In this document: positions 1 through 8,602 of the stretch, piece by piece | Position numbering within the stretch: position 1 is the stretch's first letter | Layout: each line of letters starts with the position of its first letter | Assembly: GCA_023435265.1 (NCBI GenBank) | Contig: JAEYRZ010000162.1 | Span: 1 to 33,616 of the forward strand | DNA length: 33,616 nucleotides | DNA from: Pseudomonadota bacterium | GTDB taxonomy: Bacteria > Desulfobacterota > Desulfobacteria > Desulfobacterales > Desulfosarcinaceae | Direction: 5' to 3' | Notes under the pieces: model-generated | Seen by the model: the letters and a program-made list of their open reading frames with translations, nothing else | What the model was told of the DNA's origin: nothing | The model's database searches: none | Program-made: the position numbers and the translations under genes

Positions 1-1176
1 GTAGACGTGCAGCTGATCAACTACAATGCGGTCAACCAGAAGCTGCGCTCGGCCCTCTGGGCGGCGGTGAATATCCCCGACCTGGTGGAGATCGAAAAAG
101 GGGCGGCCGGCGGCTTTTTCCGCGGACCGCGCGACAAGGTCGGCTTTCTCGATTTGAAGCCGTTTCTTGAGCGCGACGGCATTCTCGGGCGGATTCCGGC
201 CAACGCCCTGGCCACCTATACCGACCGGGGGGCGATTTTCGGCATCCCGCACGACATCCATCCGGTCCTGCTGGCCTACCGCGCCGACATCGTCGATCCC
301 TATCTCGCAAAGCGCGGCCTGCGCATGGAGGACCTCGCGACCTGGGACGATTACTTCCGTGAACTCAAGGGGCTGCTCGTCCCGCAGGAGCGCTACCTGC
401 TGCAGATCGAGCACGGCGACGCCTGGGCCTTCCAGCTGTTCCTGATGCAGCGCGGCGGCGGGATCTTCGGCCCGGGCGGCGCACTGCGCATGGATGACGA
501 GATCGCGGTGCAGACCATGACCTGGATGATTCCGCTGGTCGCCGAAGCGGGGGAGAAGCAAGTGGCCGCTTCGCTGGGCAACTGGGATGCGGCTTATTAC
601 CGCGGGCTCATCGAAGGCTACTACATCGCCGTGCTGTGCCCCGACTGGCGTTCGTCGCAGCTGCAGACCTTCGCCCGCGACCTGCACGGCAAAATGCGCC
701 TTGCGCCGCTGCCGGCGCCTGCTCCGGGCGGCCTGCGCACCAGCCAGAGCGGCGGCACCATGCTGGGTATCGCGCGCACCGCCGGGGATCCCGAACTGGC
801 CTGGCGGTTCGCCCGTGAGATTTACTACGGCTCTCCGCAACAGCACGGCCGGCTGTTCCGGACCACCAACATTCTCACTCCGGACCGCCGGGCGTGGAGC
901 GACCCGGCCTTTCATGAAAAGCGGCCTTACTGGGGCAACCAGGTGCTGGGCGAGCAGTACATCGCCCAGGCCGACGCGGTGCCGCCGTTTTACAGCAGCG
1001 GCTTCCTGCCCACGGCGATCGCCAAGCTCAACGAGGCCATGGTGGCGTGTTACGGCCGTTATCGCGATCACGGGCCGGACGGCTTCGAGTCCTACGTCCG
1101 AGGGCGGCTGAAGTCGGCCGCCGACTATGTGCGCGGCCAGATGGCGCGCGAACCGGACTGGGACGCCGGAGGGTGA
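1..1176 (+). CDS. ABC transporter extracellular solute-binding protein, family 1 (5' end outside window)
   Basis: The frame is open from the first base, so the N-terminus and any signal peptide lie upstream; a GTG at 7 is probably internal. The visible 390 or so residues resemble the C-terminal lobe of maltose/glycerol-phosphate type binding proteins: a Gly-rich stretch reading SGGTMLGIAR followed by an Ala/Glu helix and a long helical tail. Its role would be periplasmic capture of a sugar or sugar-like ligand for the permeases just downstream. The stop codon sits 2 bases before the permease ATG, and the permease ribosome site GGAGGG overlaps the end of this gene, so the genes are coupled. 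The substrate cannot be read from the sequence. Confidence 0.85.
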   Translation, partial: VDVQLINYNAVNQKLRSALWAAVNIPDLVEIEKGAAGGFFRGPRDKVGFLDLKPFLERDGILGRIPANALATYTDRGAIFGIPHDIHPVLLAYRADIVDPYLAKRGLRMEDLATWDDYFRELKGLLVPQERYLLQIEHGDAWAFQLFLMQRGGGIFGPGGALRMDDEIAVQTMTWMIPLVAEAGEKQVAASLGNWDAAYYRGLIEGYYIAVLCPDWRSSQLQTFARDLHGKMRLAPLPAPAPGGLRTSQSGGTMLGIARTAGDPELAWRFAREIYYGSPQQHGRLFRTTNILTPDRRAWSDPAFHEKRPYWGNQVLGEQYIAQADAVPPFYSSGFLPTAIAKLNEAMVACYGRYRDHGPDGFESYVRGRLKSAADYVRGQMAREPDWDAGG

Positions 1177-1178
1177 CC

Positions 1179-2066
1179 ATGCCGCTGCGCGCTTCACGCA
1201 CCGCACCGTATCTCTTCCTCATGCCGTTTGCGCTCAGCTTCCTGATCTTCGGCGCCTACCCGATCGTGCGCAGCATGATCCTGTCGCTCTACATCACGTC
1301 GGGGCCGGAAGCCCAGCAATTCGTCGGGCTGGGCAACTACCTGCATCTTTTCAGGGACCCCGACTTCTGGACCGCGGTCCGCAACACCGCCGTTTTCGCA
1401 CTCGGCAGCGTCGCGCTGCAGCTGCCGCTCAGCCTCGGCCTGGCGATCCTGCTCAACCGGCCCGACGTGCGCGGCCGCAATCTCTTCCGCTTCATCTTCT
1501 TTTCGCCCAACCTGATGGGCCTGGTCTTCTCCGCACTTTTGTTCACGCTCATTCTGGCGCCCAAGTTCGGACTGCTCAACGCCGTGCTGCACAAGCTTTT
1601 CGACCTGCCCCTGACCACGCGCTGGCTGTCGACGCCCGAGCTGGTCATGCCGGCGCTCATCATGGTGGCCCTGTGGCTCTACACCGGATTCAACATGGTC
1701 TACTTTCTGGCCGCCCTGCAGTCCGTGGACGGCGAGCTCTACGAAGCCGCCACCATCGACGGGGCCGGACGCTGGGCGCAGTTCTGGCACATCACCCTGC
1801 CGGGCATCCGGCCGGTGCTGATCTTCGTCGTGGTGCTCTCGACCATCGGTTCGTTCCAGCTGTTCGAGCTGGCCTTCCTGCTGCTGGGCAACGGCTCCGG
1901 CCCGGACCAGGCGGGGCTGACCATCGTCATGTACCTGTACCAGAACGGCTTTCTGGGCGGCGACCTCGGCTATGCGGCCGCCATCGGCTGGACCCTGGCC
2001 GCCATGGTGCTGGTCCTGTCGCTGATCCAGCTGCGGGTCACCGGCGCCGGACGGGAGGAACGCTGA
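1179..2066 (+). CDS. ABC sugar transporter permease, MalF/UgpA type
   Basis: This 295-residue inner-membrane permease has about six hydrophobic segments, beginning with YLFLMPFALSFLIF near residue 10. The cytoplasmic EAA loop that docks on the ATPase is visible as YEAATIDGAGRWAQFWHITL followed by PG about two thirds along. An upstream in-frame extension to 1047 overlaps the binding-protein gene. I chose ATG 1179 because GGAGGG precedes it at good spacing and the protein then starts with a normal short cytoplasmic tail. It pairs with the second permease, which follows one base after its stop. Confidence 0.92.
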   Translation: MPLRASRTAPYLFLMPFALSFLIFGAYPIVRSMILSLYITSGPEAQQFVGLGNYLHLFRDPDFWTAVRNTAVFALGSVALQLPLSLGLAILLNRPDVRGRNLFRFIFFSPNLMGLVFSALLFTLILAPKFGLLNAVLHKLFDLPLTTRWLSTPELVMPALIMVALWLYTGFNMVYFLAALQSVDGELYEAATIDGAGRWAQFWHITLPGIRPVLIFVVVLSTIGSFQLFELAFLLLGNGSGPDQAGLTIVMYLYQNGFLGGDLGYAAAIGWTLAAMVLVLSLIQLRVTGAGREER

Positions 2067-2067
2067 C

Positions 2068-2877
2068 ATGCGGCGCGCATTTATCTACAGTCTTCTCGTG
2101 CTTTTCTCCGTTTTATGCCTCACGCCGCTCGTCTGGCTCGCGGCTTCGGCCTTCAAGGCCAATGCCGATTTCCAGGCCTATGCCTTCATGCCGCCGCTCG
2201 ACCGCCTGACGGGAGAGAATTTCAGAAGCCTGTTCGCCCAGATGCCGTTCCTGCGCTTCATGATGAACAGTTTCTTCGTGGCCGGCGCAACGGTCGTCGT
2301 CCAGCTGTTCTTCTCTTCTTTGGGCGGGTTCGCCCTGGCCAAGTACGATTTCAGGGGCAAGCGGGCGGTCATGGGCCTCATGCTGGCCACTATGATGATT
2401 CCGGGACCCGTGCTGCTTGCGCCGATGTACGAGTTGATCTACCATCTGCGCCTGATCGACAGCCACCTGGGGCTGATCGTGCCGGGCATGGTCAATGTCT
2501 TCGGCATGTTCCTGTTCCGCCAGTCGATGCTCTCGGTGCCGGACGAGATGCTGCAGGCCGCCCGCATCGACGGCTGCAACGAATTGCAGATCTTCTGGCA
2601 TGTCGTGCTGCCGGTCAGCCGGCCGATCGTCGGCGCCTTCTGCCTGATCGCTTTCATGGGCACCTGGAACAGTTTTCTCTGGCCGCAGATCATTCTGCAG
2701 AGCAGCGACCGTTTTACGCTGCCGATCGGCCTGAACCAGATGATCGGCGTCTACGAGGCCGACTACGGCGCGATGATGGCCGGCACCCTCCTGGCGGTGC
2801 TGCCGGTCGTCGGATTGTTCTTCCTGCTGCAGAAGGAATTCATTGCCGGACTCGTAAAGGGCGCAGTAAAGGGCTGA
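2068..2877 (+). CDS. ABC sugar transporter permease, MalG/UgpE type
   Basis: This 269-residue second permease has an N-terminal membrane helix at about residues 6-26 and further helices through the protein. The EAA-like loop reads LQAARIDGCNELQIFWHVVL followed by P. The C-terminus ends with the short basic tail usual in MalG-type permeases (QKEFIAGLVKGAVKG). GGGAGGAA lies upstream, the ATG is one base after the previous stop, and the ATPase ATG comes three bases after this stop. The operon order is binding protein, MalF-type, MalG-type, ATPase. Confidence 0.92.
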   Translation: MRRAFIYSLLVLFSVLCLTPLVWLAASAFKANADFQAYAFMPPLDRLTGENFRSLFAQMPFLRFMMNSFFVAGATVVVQLFFSSLGGFALAKYDFRGKRAVMGLMLATMMIPGPVLLAPMYELIYHLRLIDSHLGLIVPGMVNVFGMFLFRQSMLSVPDEMLQAARIDGCNELQIFWHVVLPVSRPIVGAFCLIAFMGTWNSFLWPQIILQSSDRFTLPIGLNQMIGVYEADYGAMMAGTLLAVLPVVGLFFLLQKEFIAGLVKGAVKG

Positions 2878-2880
2878 AGC

Positions 2881-3990
<1,110 letters not shown>

Positions 3991-4092
3991 AACGCCCGTG
4001 AACTAAGGCCGCCAGTGTCATTTTTTGCGACATTGTGATAAATCCACCGTCATTGGTCTGACCTAAGCCTCTACCGCCCCACGGCGGACGCG

Positions 4093-7000
4093 GTGCTGCG
4101 GCTGGTTCTGTATTTCCGCCGGCTGGCCTGGATTTTGCTGCCTTACGATTCGATGGACGAAACGCCGAAAACCGATACGACGCAAGCGAATGCCCCCGAT
4201 GCGCCGCGTATTCCGCGCTACCTGTTCGACCGGCGCGACTACCGGCTGCTCGACCTGGTCAACGCGGTCATCGGATTCGGCAAAGCCGGGCCTTATCCGC
4301 GGGGCGAGCTGTATGCCCAGTTCCATTCCGAAGGCATCAAGGAAATGGCCGAATCGCGCGGCCTGCGCATCGCCTACGCCACCATCCTGCTGCTCAAATC
4401 CCTGACCACCGGACGGGTGGAGGACCGCCTGGGCGCCCTGCGGGCCCTGCGCGACGAAGTGATCGACACCGCCATCGGCCCCATGCCGCGCAACACGGCC
4501 CGGGTGCTGCTGCAGATCATGAAGGAGCTGGTGCGCGCGCACGGCGATCGTCGGCGGCAGCTGGAACTGGCCCACGATTTCCGCTCGGCCGCCTCGGGCC
4601 GGCCGCGCATCGTGCGGCGCGAACTGCGCAAGTACCACCTGCTGGAAATGCCCGAGGCCTGGAACCAGATCGCTTTCGACGATCATGTGCACGACGCCAA
4701 CACCAAGGGGCGCAAAACGCCGACCCACCTGATCATGGATGCCTGGATCAAAGGCATCCGCCGCCTGCGGGTGATCTATTACAACCACATTTCCTCCAAG
4801 TCGGCCATCGAGCTGATGCAGGCCGCCGCCGTCATGGAGATCACCCTGCGGATCGGGATCGAATTCTCGGCCCGCTTCCGCGGCAAATACGCCCAGCTGA
4901 TCTGGGTGCCGCGGGGGTTCCATGACGATCAGGCCTTTCTCTGTTTCCTGGCCGAGCCGGCCACGGCCGCGCTGATGGAAGAGGGCCGCAAAGTGTCCCA
5001 GTACCAGGAGCGCCATGTCCTGGAGGTCCTGCGCGCTTTCAATCGGGAACACCGCGCCGCCCTGCATGCCGAGTACAGCATCGAGATCGCCCCGCTGGAC
5101 GAAGCCGATTTCATGGCCTACGTGGCGCCGGGCCAGGCCTCGCTGCTGCACCTGGCCAAGTACATCCATGCCAGGGTGGCCGCCCACCTGCCGCGCGTCG
5201 CCGAAAGCCTGCGCCGGGCATACGCCAGGGCGGACGAGACCGACCGCCGTGAAATCAGCGCGCGCATGGATCAGCTCAACGTCATGAGTCCCGAAGTGCT
5301 GCTCGACCGCTACCTGCGGCCGGAGCGCAATCCCGGGATCGCCGATGTCGCGGTGCCTCGGGACGACCCGTCGGTCCCGGCCCTTTTGCACCTGACGCCG
5401 CGCCAGGTCGTCGACCGGCTCATGGAGCTGCGCTCCGGCTGCCGCATCACCTTGAACCTGACCAACCTGCGGGTCAAGGACGTGCTGGAAATTCTCTACG
5501 AGTGCGAAGGCAACATCACCCGCCTCGAAATTTTCAACCTCAAGGATTATGCGGCCGGGATCACCGACCATGTGCCGGGCATCCTCGAACTGCAGCAGGC
5601 CATCAACCAGGGCAGCGTGGTCGCCCTGAAGCGCATCATCCGCCAGTGCATCGCCCGCCTGGCGGCGGAAGCGCCCCCCGACCGCGACCGCATCCTGCGC
5701 CTTACGGCCATTCTGCACGATATCATCTCGCTCAAGGCGTTCTATCACGGCACCCGGCTCAAGGCGCGCATCGGCAGCGACTCCACCGGTGGCTACCCCC
5801 AGTCGCACGGCATGGGCCTGGTGGCCGAAGAGACGCTGCCCCGGCGGGCGCGGCGCGAAATCCGCCGCAGCGCCGCCGACCGGCTGCGCCTGCCGCTGGC
5901 GGTTAGCGTGGCCCCGCAGATCACCTACCCCAAGCCGCCGGGCGCCGAAGACCCCACACGGCTGTATGCCGGCCTGCGGCGCCTGCCCGGCTGCGCGAGG
6001 CTCGGCCTGCGCAAAGAGTTCCACTGGGAATTCATGGAATACGAAACCACCCTCGTGCCGGCCGGCAACATCGTCACCCTGGGCGGCATCCAGCATCAGC
6101 CGCACAACGGCTTCAGCCTCGAGGGCGACCGCCCCCCCCAACCCGTCAAAAGCCGCCGGGGCGCTTACCTCAACAACCTTTTCAAAAACATCTCGAAAGT
6201 CCTGCTGGGGTTCATTCCGGCGTTCGCCACCTTCGCCCTGACCAAGGAGTGGTGGCTGCTGGCCTACGGCGGGGCGTTCATCTGGTTCGGCATCACCGGC
6301 CTGCGCAACGTTCTGCAGTCGGTTCTGGGCGGCGGGGGCCTTCGGCGCTCCCCGTTTCTGCGCTGGAACGACCTGATCAGCTGGGAGCGCCTCACCGACT
6401 CCCTGCTCTACACCGGGTTTTCGGTTCCGCTGCTGGACTATGTCGCCAAAACAGTTGTTCTGGACCGCGGCCTGGGCATCACGACCGCCACCCACCCGGT
6501 CCTGCTGTACACGCTCATGGCCCTGACCAACGGGATCTATCTTTGCAGTCACAACATTTTCAGGGGACTGCCCAAAGGCGCGGTGGTGGGTAACATGTTC
6601 CGCAGCGCGGCCAGCATCCCGATCGCCGTGGCCTTCAACGCGGGGCTGAGCGTGCTGCTGACGGCGGCGGGCATCGCGGGGGCGGCGGAACAGGGCCTCA
6701 AGCCGGCGGCGGAGATCCTGCAGAAGTGGGCCGCCGTCATCTCCAAGACGGCTTCCGATATCGTGGCCGGCATCATCGAGGGGACCGCCGACCGGTTCCA
6801 GAACATCGAACGCCGGCGCCGGGCGCTGCGCCATAAGTTTACGCAGATTCTCGACACCTACGCCGAGCTGGAGATGGTGCTGCCCGAGACGCAGGCCATG
6901 GAGTACCTGCACGCCCCCGAAAAATTTCCGCCCACGGTGCCGGCCGACGCGCTCGACCTGACCAAGCGCATGTACGTGCACGCCCTCGACCTGCTTTACT

Positions 7001-7344
7001 TCTGGATGTATCAGCCCCGCGCGCGCATCGCCATGCGCGACCTGCTGCGCAAGATGAGCGCCGACGAAAGCAGGATCGTCCTGCAGACGCAGGCGGTCCT
7101 GCACCAGCAGCGCCCGGTCAGCATGCTGTTCATCGAAGGCATCCTGGGCACCGGCTTCTCCAAGCCGCTCGCCTTCTATCTTTCCCAGGCGCCGGAATAC
7201 CTGGAGGCGGTCCGGCGGCTCCTCGCCGAGCAGCAGGCGCGCCTGACCGAACGCGACACGCCTGTCCCGGCGCTCGCCCTGCTGTCCGCCGGACCGGCCA
7301 AGCTCCCGGGTTCGGGAAAGCCCCGCTTGCGCTGTGCGAAATGA
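4093..7344 (+). CDS. large protein of unknown function: PHP-like N-terminal part, membrane C-terminal part
   Basis: A 1083-residue protein I do not recognise as a named family. Numbering from GTG 4093, residues about 195-260 read like the start of a PHP-type metallohydrolase. There is DDHVHD at 196-201 (D-x-H-x-H style), a helix, then VIYYNH at 227-232 where PHP proteins often have a TDH, and GIEFS at 255-259. Residues about 697-745, 770-830 and 835-870 contain hydrophobic segments consistent with four or more membrane helices. A helical tail follows. The start is uncertain: ATG 4153 (M21) is an alternative, and neither has a clear ribosome site. It stands alone, convergent with the kinase genes. 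The hydrolase assignment is inference from a motif and could be wrong; that it is a real gene is well supported by its composition and length. Confidence 0.75.
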   Translation: MLRLVLYFRRLAWILLPYDSMDETPKTDTTQANAPDAPRIPRYLFDRRDYRLLDLVNAVIGFGKAGPYPRGELYAQFHSEGIKEMAESRGLRIAYATILLLKSLTTGRVEDRLGALRALRDEVIDTAIGPMPRNTARVLLQIMKELVRAHGDRRRQLELAHDFRSAASGRPRIVRRELRKYHLLEMPEAWNQIAFDDHVHDANTKGRKTPTHLIMDAWIKGIRRLRVIYYNHISSKSAIELMQAAAVMEITLRIGIEFSARFRGKYAQLIWVPRGFHDDQAFLCFLAEPATAALMEEGRKVSQYQERHVLEVLRAFNREHRAALHAEYSIEIAPLDEADFMAYVAPGQASLLHLAKYIHARVAAHLPRVAESLRRAYARADETDRREISARMDQLNVMSPEVLLDRYLRPERNPGIADVAVPRDDPSVPALLHLTPRQVVDRLMELRSGCRITLNLTNLRVKDVLEILYECEGNITRLEIFNLKDYAAGITDHVPGILELQQAINQGSVVALKRIIRQCIARLAAEAPPDRDRILRLTAILHDIISLKAFYHGTRLKARIGSDSTGGYPQSHGMGLVAEETLPRRARREIRRSAADRLRLPLAVSVAPQITYPKPPGAEDPTRLYAGLRRLPGCARLGLRKEFHWEFMEYETTLVPAGNIVTLGGIQHQPHNGFSLEGDRPPQPVKSRRGAYLNNLFKNISKVLLGFIPAFATFALTKEWWLLAYGGAFIWFGITGLRNVLQSVLGGGGLRRSPFLRWNDLISWERLTDSLLYTGFSVPLLDYVAKTVVLDRGLGITTATHPVLLYTLMALTNGIYLCSHNIFRGLPKGAVVGNMFRSAASIPIAVAFNAGLSVLLTAAGIAGAAEQGLKPAAEILQKWAAVISKTASDIVAGIIEGTADRFQNIERRRRALRHKFTQILDTYAELEMVLPETQAMEYLHAPEKFPPTVPADALDLTKRMYVHALDLLYFWMYQPRARIAMRDLLRKMSADESRIVLQTQAVLHQQRPVSMLFIEGILGTGFSKPLAFYLSQAPEYLEAVRRLLAEQQARLTERDTPVPALALLSAGPAKLPGSGKPRLRCAK

Positions 7345-7352
7345 TCCTGGGG

Positions 7353-7374
7353 TCGGGGCGTCTTGCCGCCCCGG
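7353..7374. terminator. GC hairpin between convergent genes
   Basis: GGGGCG (7355-7360), loop TCTTGC, CGCCCC (7367-7372), extended by a C-G and a T-G pair. It lies just past the stop of the large plus-strand gene and before the convergent kinase stop. No T-run follows on either strand, so a terminator role is likely but not proven. Confidence 0.4.
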
Positions 7375-7441
7375 ACTTCCCCGCACGGGCTGAAAAACAC
7401 CCGCGCACTCGAACAATCGGCCCTGGAACCGTCGATGCGTT

Positions 7442-8602
7442 TTACGCCGAAGGACGATCCGCCGCCCCCGCGCTCTGCCTGGGCAGGCTGATGGTAAAGC
7501 GACTGCCGCGGCCCGGCGCCGAGGACACCGAGATGGTGCCGCCGTGCTGCTCGACAATCTTGTTGGCGATGAAGAGTCCCAGGCCGGTTCCCTTGCGGCC
7601 CTTGGAAGAAAAAAAGAGTGTAAACAGCCTGGACTGCGTTTCCGGGTCCATGCCGATGCCCGTGTCTTCGATTTGAAAAAGGATCCGGTCCTTTTCCGAC
7701 CTGGCCGTGAAGACAATCTGATGCGGGCGGCATGCCGTGTCGCGCTGGCAGGCATCGATGGCGTTTTCGACAATGTTCATCAAGGCCGCGTGGACATATC
7801 CGGGATCGATCAGGCAATCGCCGAGTTCTGCGGCAATGCGGCACTCACATTCTATGGGCAGGCCCTCCACTTTGGCCGTCATCATCCGCGCGATCTCGCC
7901 GGCGAATTTGCCCACGTCGGTTTTTTCCCACTGCAGATCCCGTTTTTTTGCATAGAACAGGATGTCCATGACCATTTTGCGGATGCGCTCGACTACCAAT
8001 TGGACCGTTTCCCAGCCATCCCGGATTTTTTCTTCTTCTTTACGCGAAAGCCCGCTCTGCAGCAGGTACATGCCGCCGTCGAGCCCGGTGAGCAGACCCT
8101 TGATGCCGTGCGCAATGGATCCGATCATCAGGCCCAGCGAAGCGAGGTGGTCCTGCAGCTGCATCTTTTCGCGGACCAGGGCCTCCAGGCTCTCGGTATA
8201 ATCATTGAGCTTGCGGCGCATCAGGATTCTCTCACGCGCGCGGCGCAGGGCGATTTCCAGCGCATCGACATTGATCGGCTTGGTGATGAAATCGGTGGCA
8301 TCGTGCTTGAGGCTGCGGATGGCCAGGTCCATGTCGCCGTGCCCGGTGATCATGATCACTTCGGCTTCGGCATTGTCGGCCTTGATCCGTTCGAGGAGCT
8401 GAATACCGTCCATGCCGGGCATTTTGATGTCGGTGATGACGATCGACGGGGACTCGCTGCGGAACATTTCAAGGGCCTTACGGCCTTCTTCGGCGGTGAT
8501 TACCTCGTACCCGTAATCCCAGAGCGCGACCTGCAGCACATCGCGGATATCCTGCTCGTCGTCCACCAAAAGTACTTTATCTTTTTCAGAAGTGGCTGCC
8601 AT
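7442..8602 (-). CDS. response-regulator receiver plus histidine-kinase-like protein
   Basis: This 386-residue cytoplasmic signalling protein has an N-terminal receiver at about 8-125, with acidic pocket D14-D15, phospho-acceptor D58 in TDIKMPG, and FITKP supplying the conserved Lys. A coiled linker leads to a dimerisation segment whose His is H165. A GHKL ATPase follows, with N-box NIVENAIDAC, G1 DTGIGM and G2 GKGTGLGL. The residue after the His is Gly (AHGIKG) where HisKA kinases have Glu or Asp, which departs from the usual catalytic pair. The start is preceded by GGAGGT. Its ATG lies inside the end of the heme sensor kinase gene (17-base overlap), so translation is probably coupled, and the two likely form one relay. 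Confidence 0.9.
   Translation of the reverse strand: MAATSEKDKVLLVDDEQDIRDVLQVALWDYGYEVITAEEGRKALEMFRSESPSIVITDIKMPGMDGIQLLERIKADNAEAEVIMITGHGDMDLAIRSLKHDATDFITKPINVDALEIALRRARERILMRRKLNDYTESLEALVREKMQLQDHLASLGLMIGSIAHGIKGLLTGLDGGMYLLQSGLSRKEEEKIRDGWETVQLVVERIRKMVMDILFYAKKRDLQWEKTDVGKFAGEIARMMTAKVEGLPIECECRIAAELGDCLIDPGYVHAALMNIVENAIDACQRDTACRPHQIVFTARSEKDRILFQIEDTGIGMDPETQSRLFTLFFSSKGRKGTGLGLFIANKIVEQHGGTISVSSAPGRGSRFTISLPRQSAGAADRPSA

Noticed and set aside
4063..7773. A 1236-codon open frame on the minus strand across the large plus-strand gene
   Set aside because: Its product is dominated by His, Gln, Arg and Gly in the manner of an antisense shadow of GC-rich coding DNA, while the plus-strand frame has normal hydrophobic segments and motifs.
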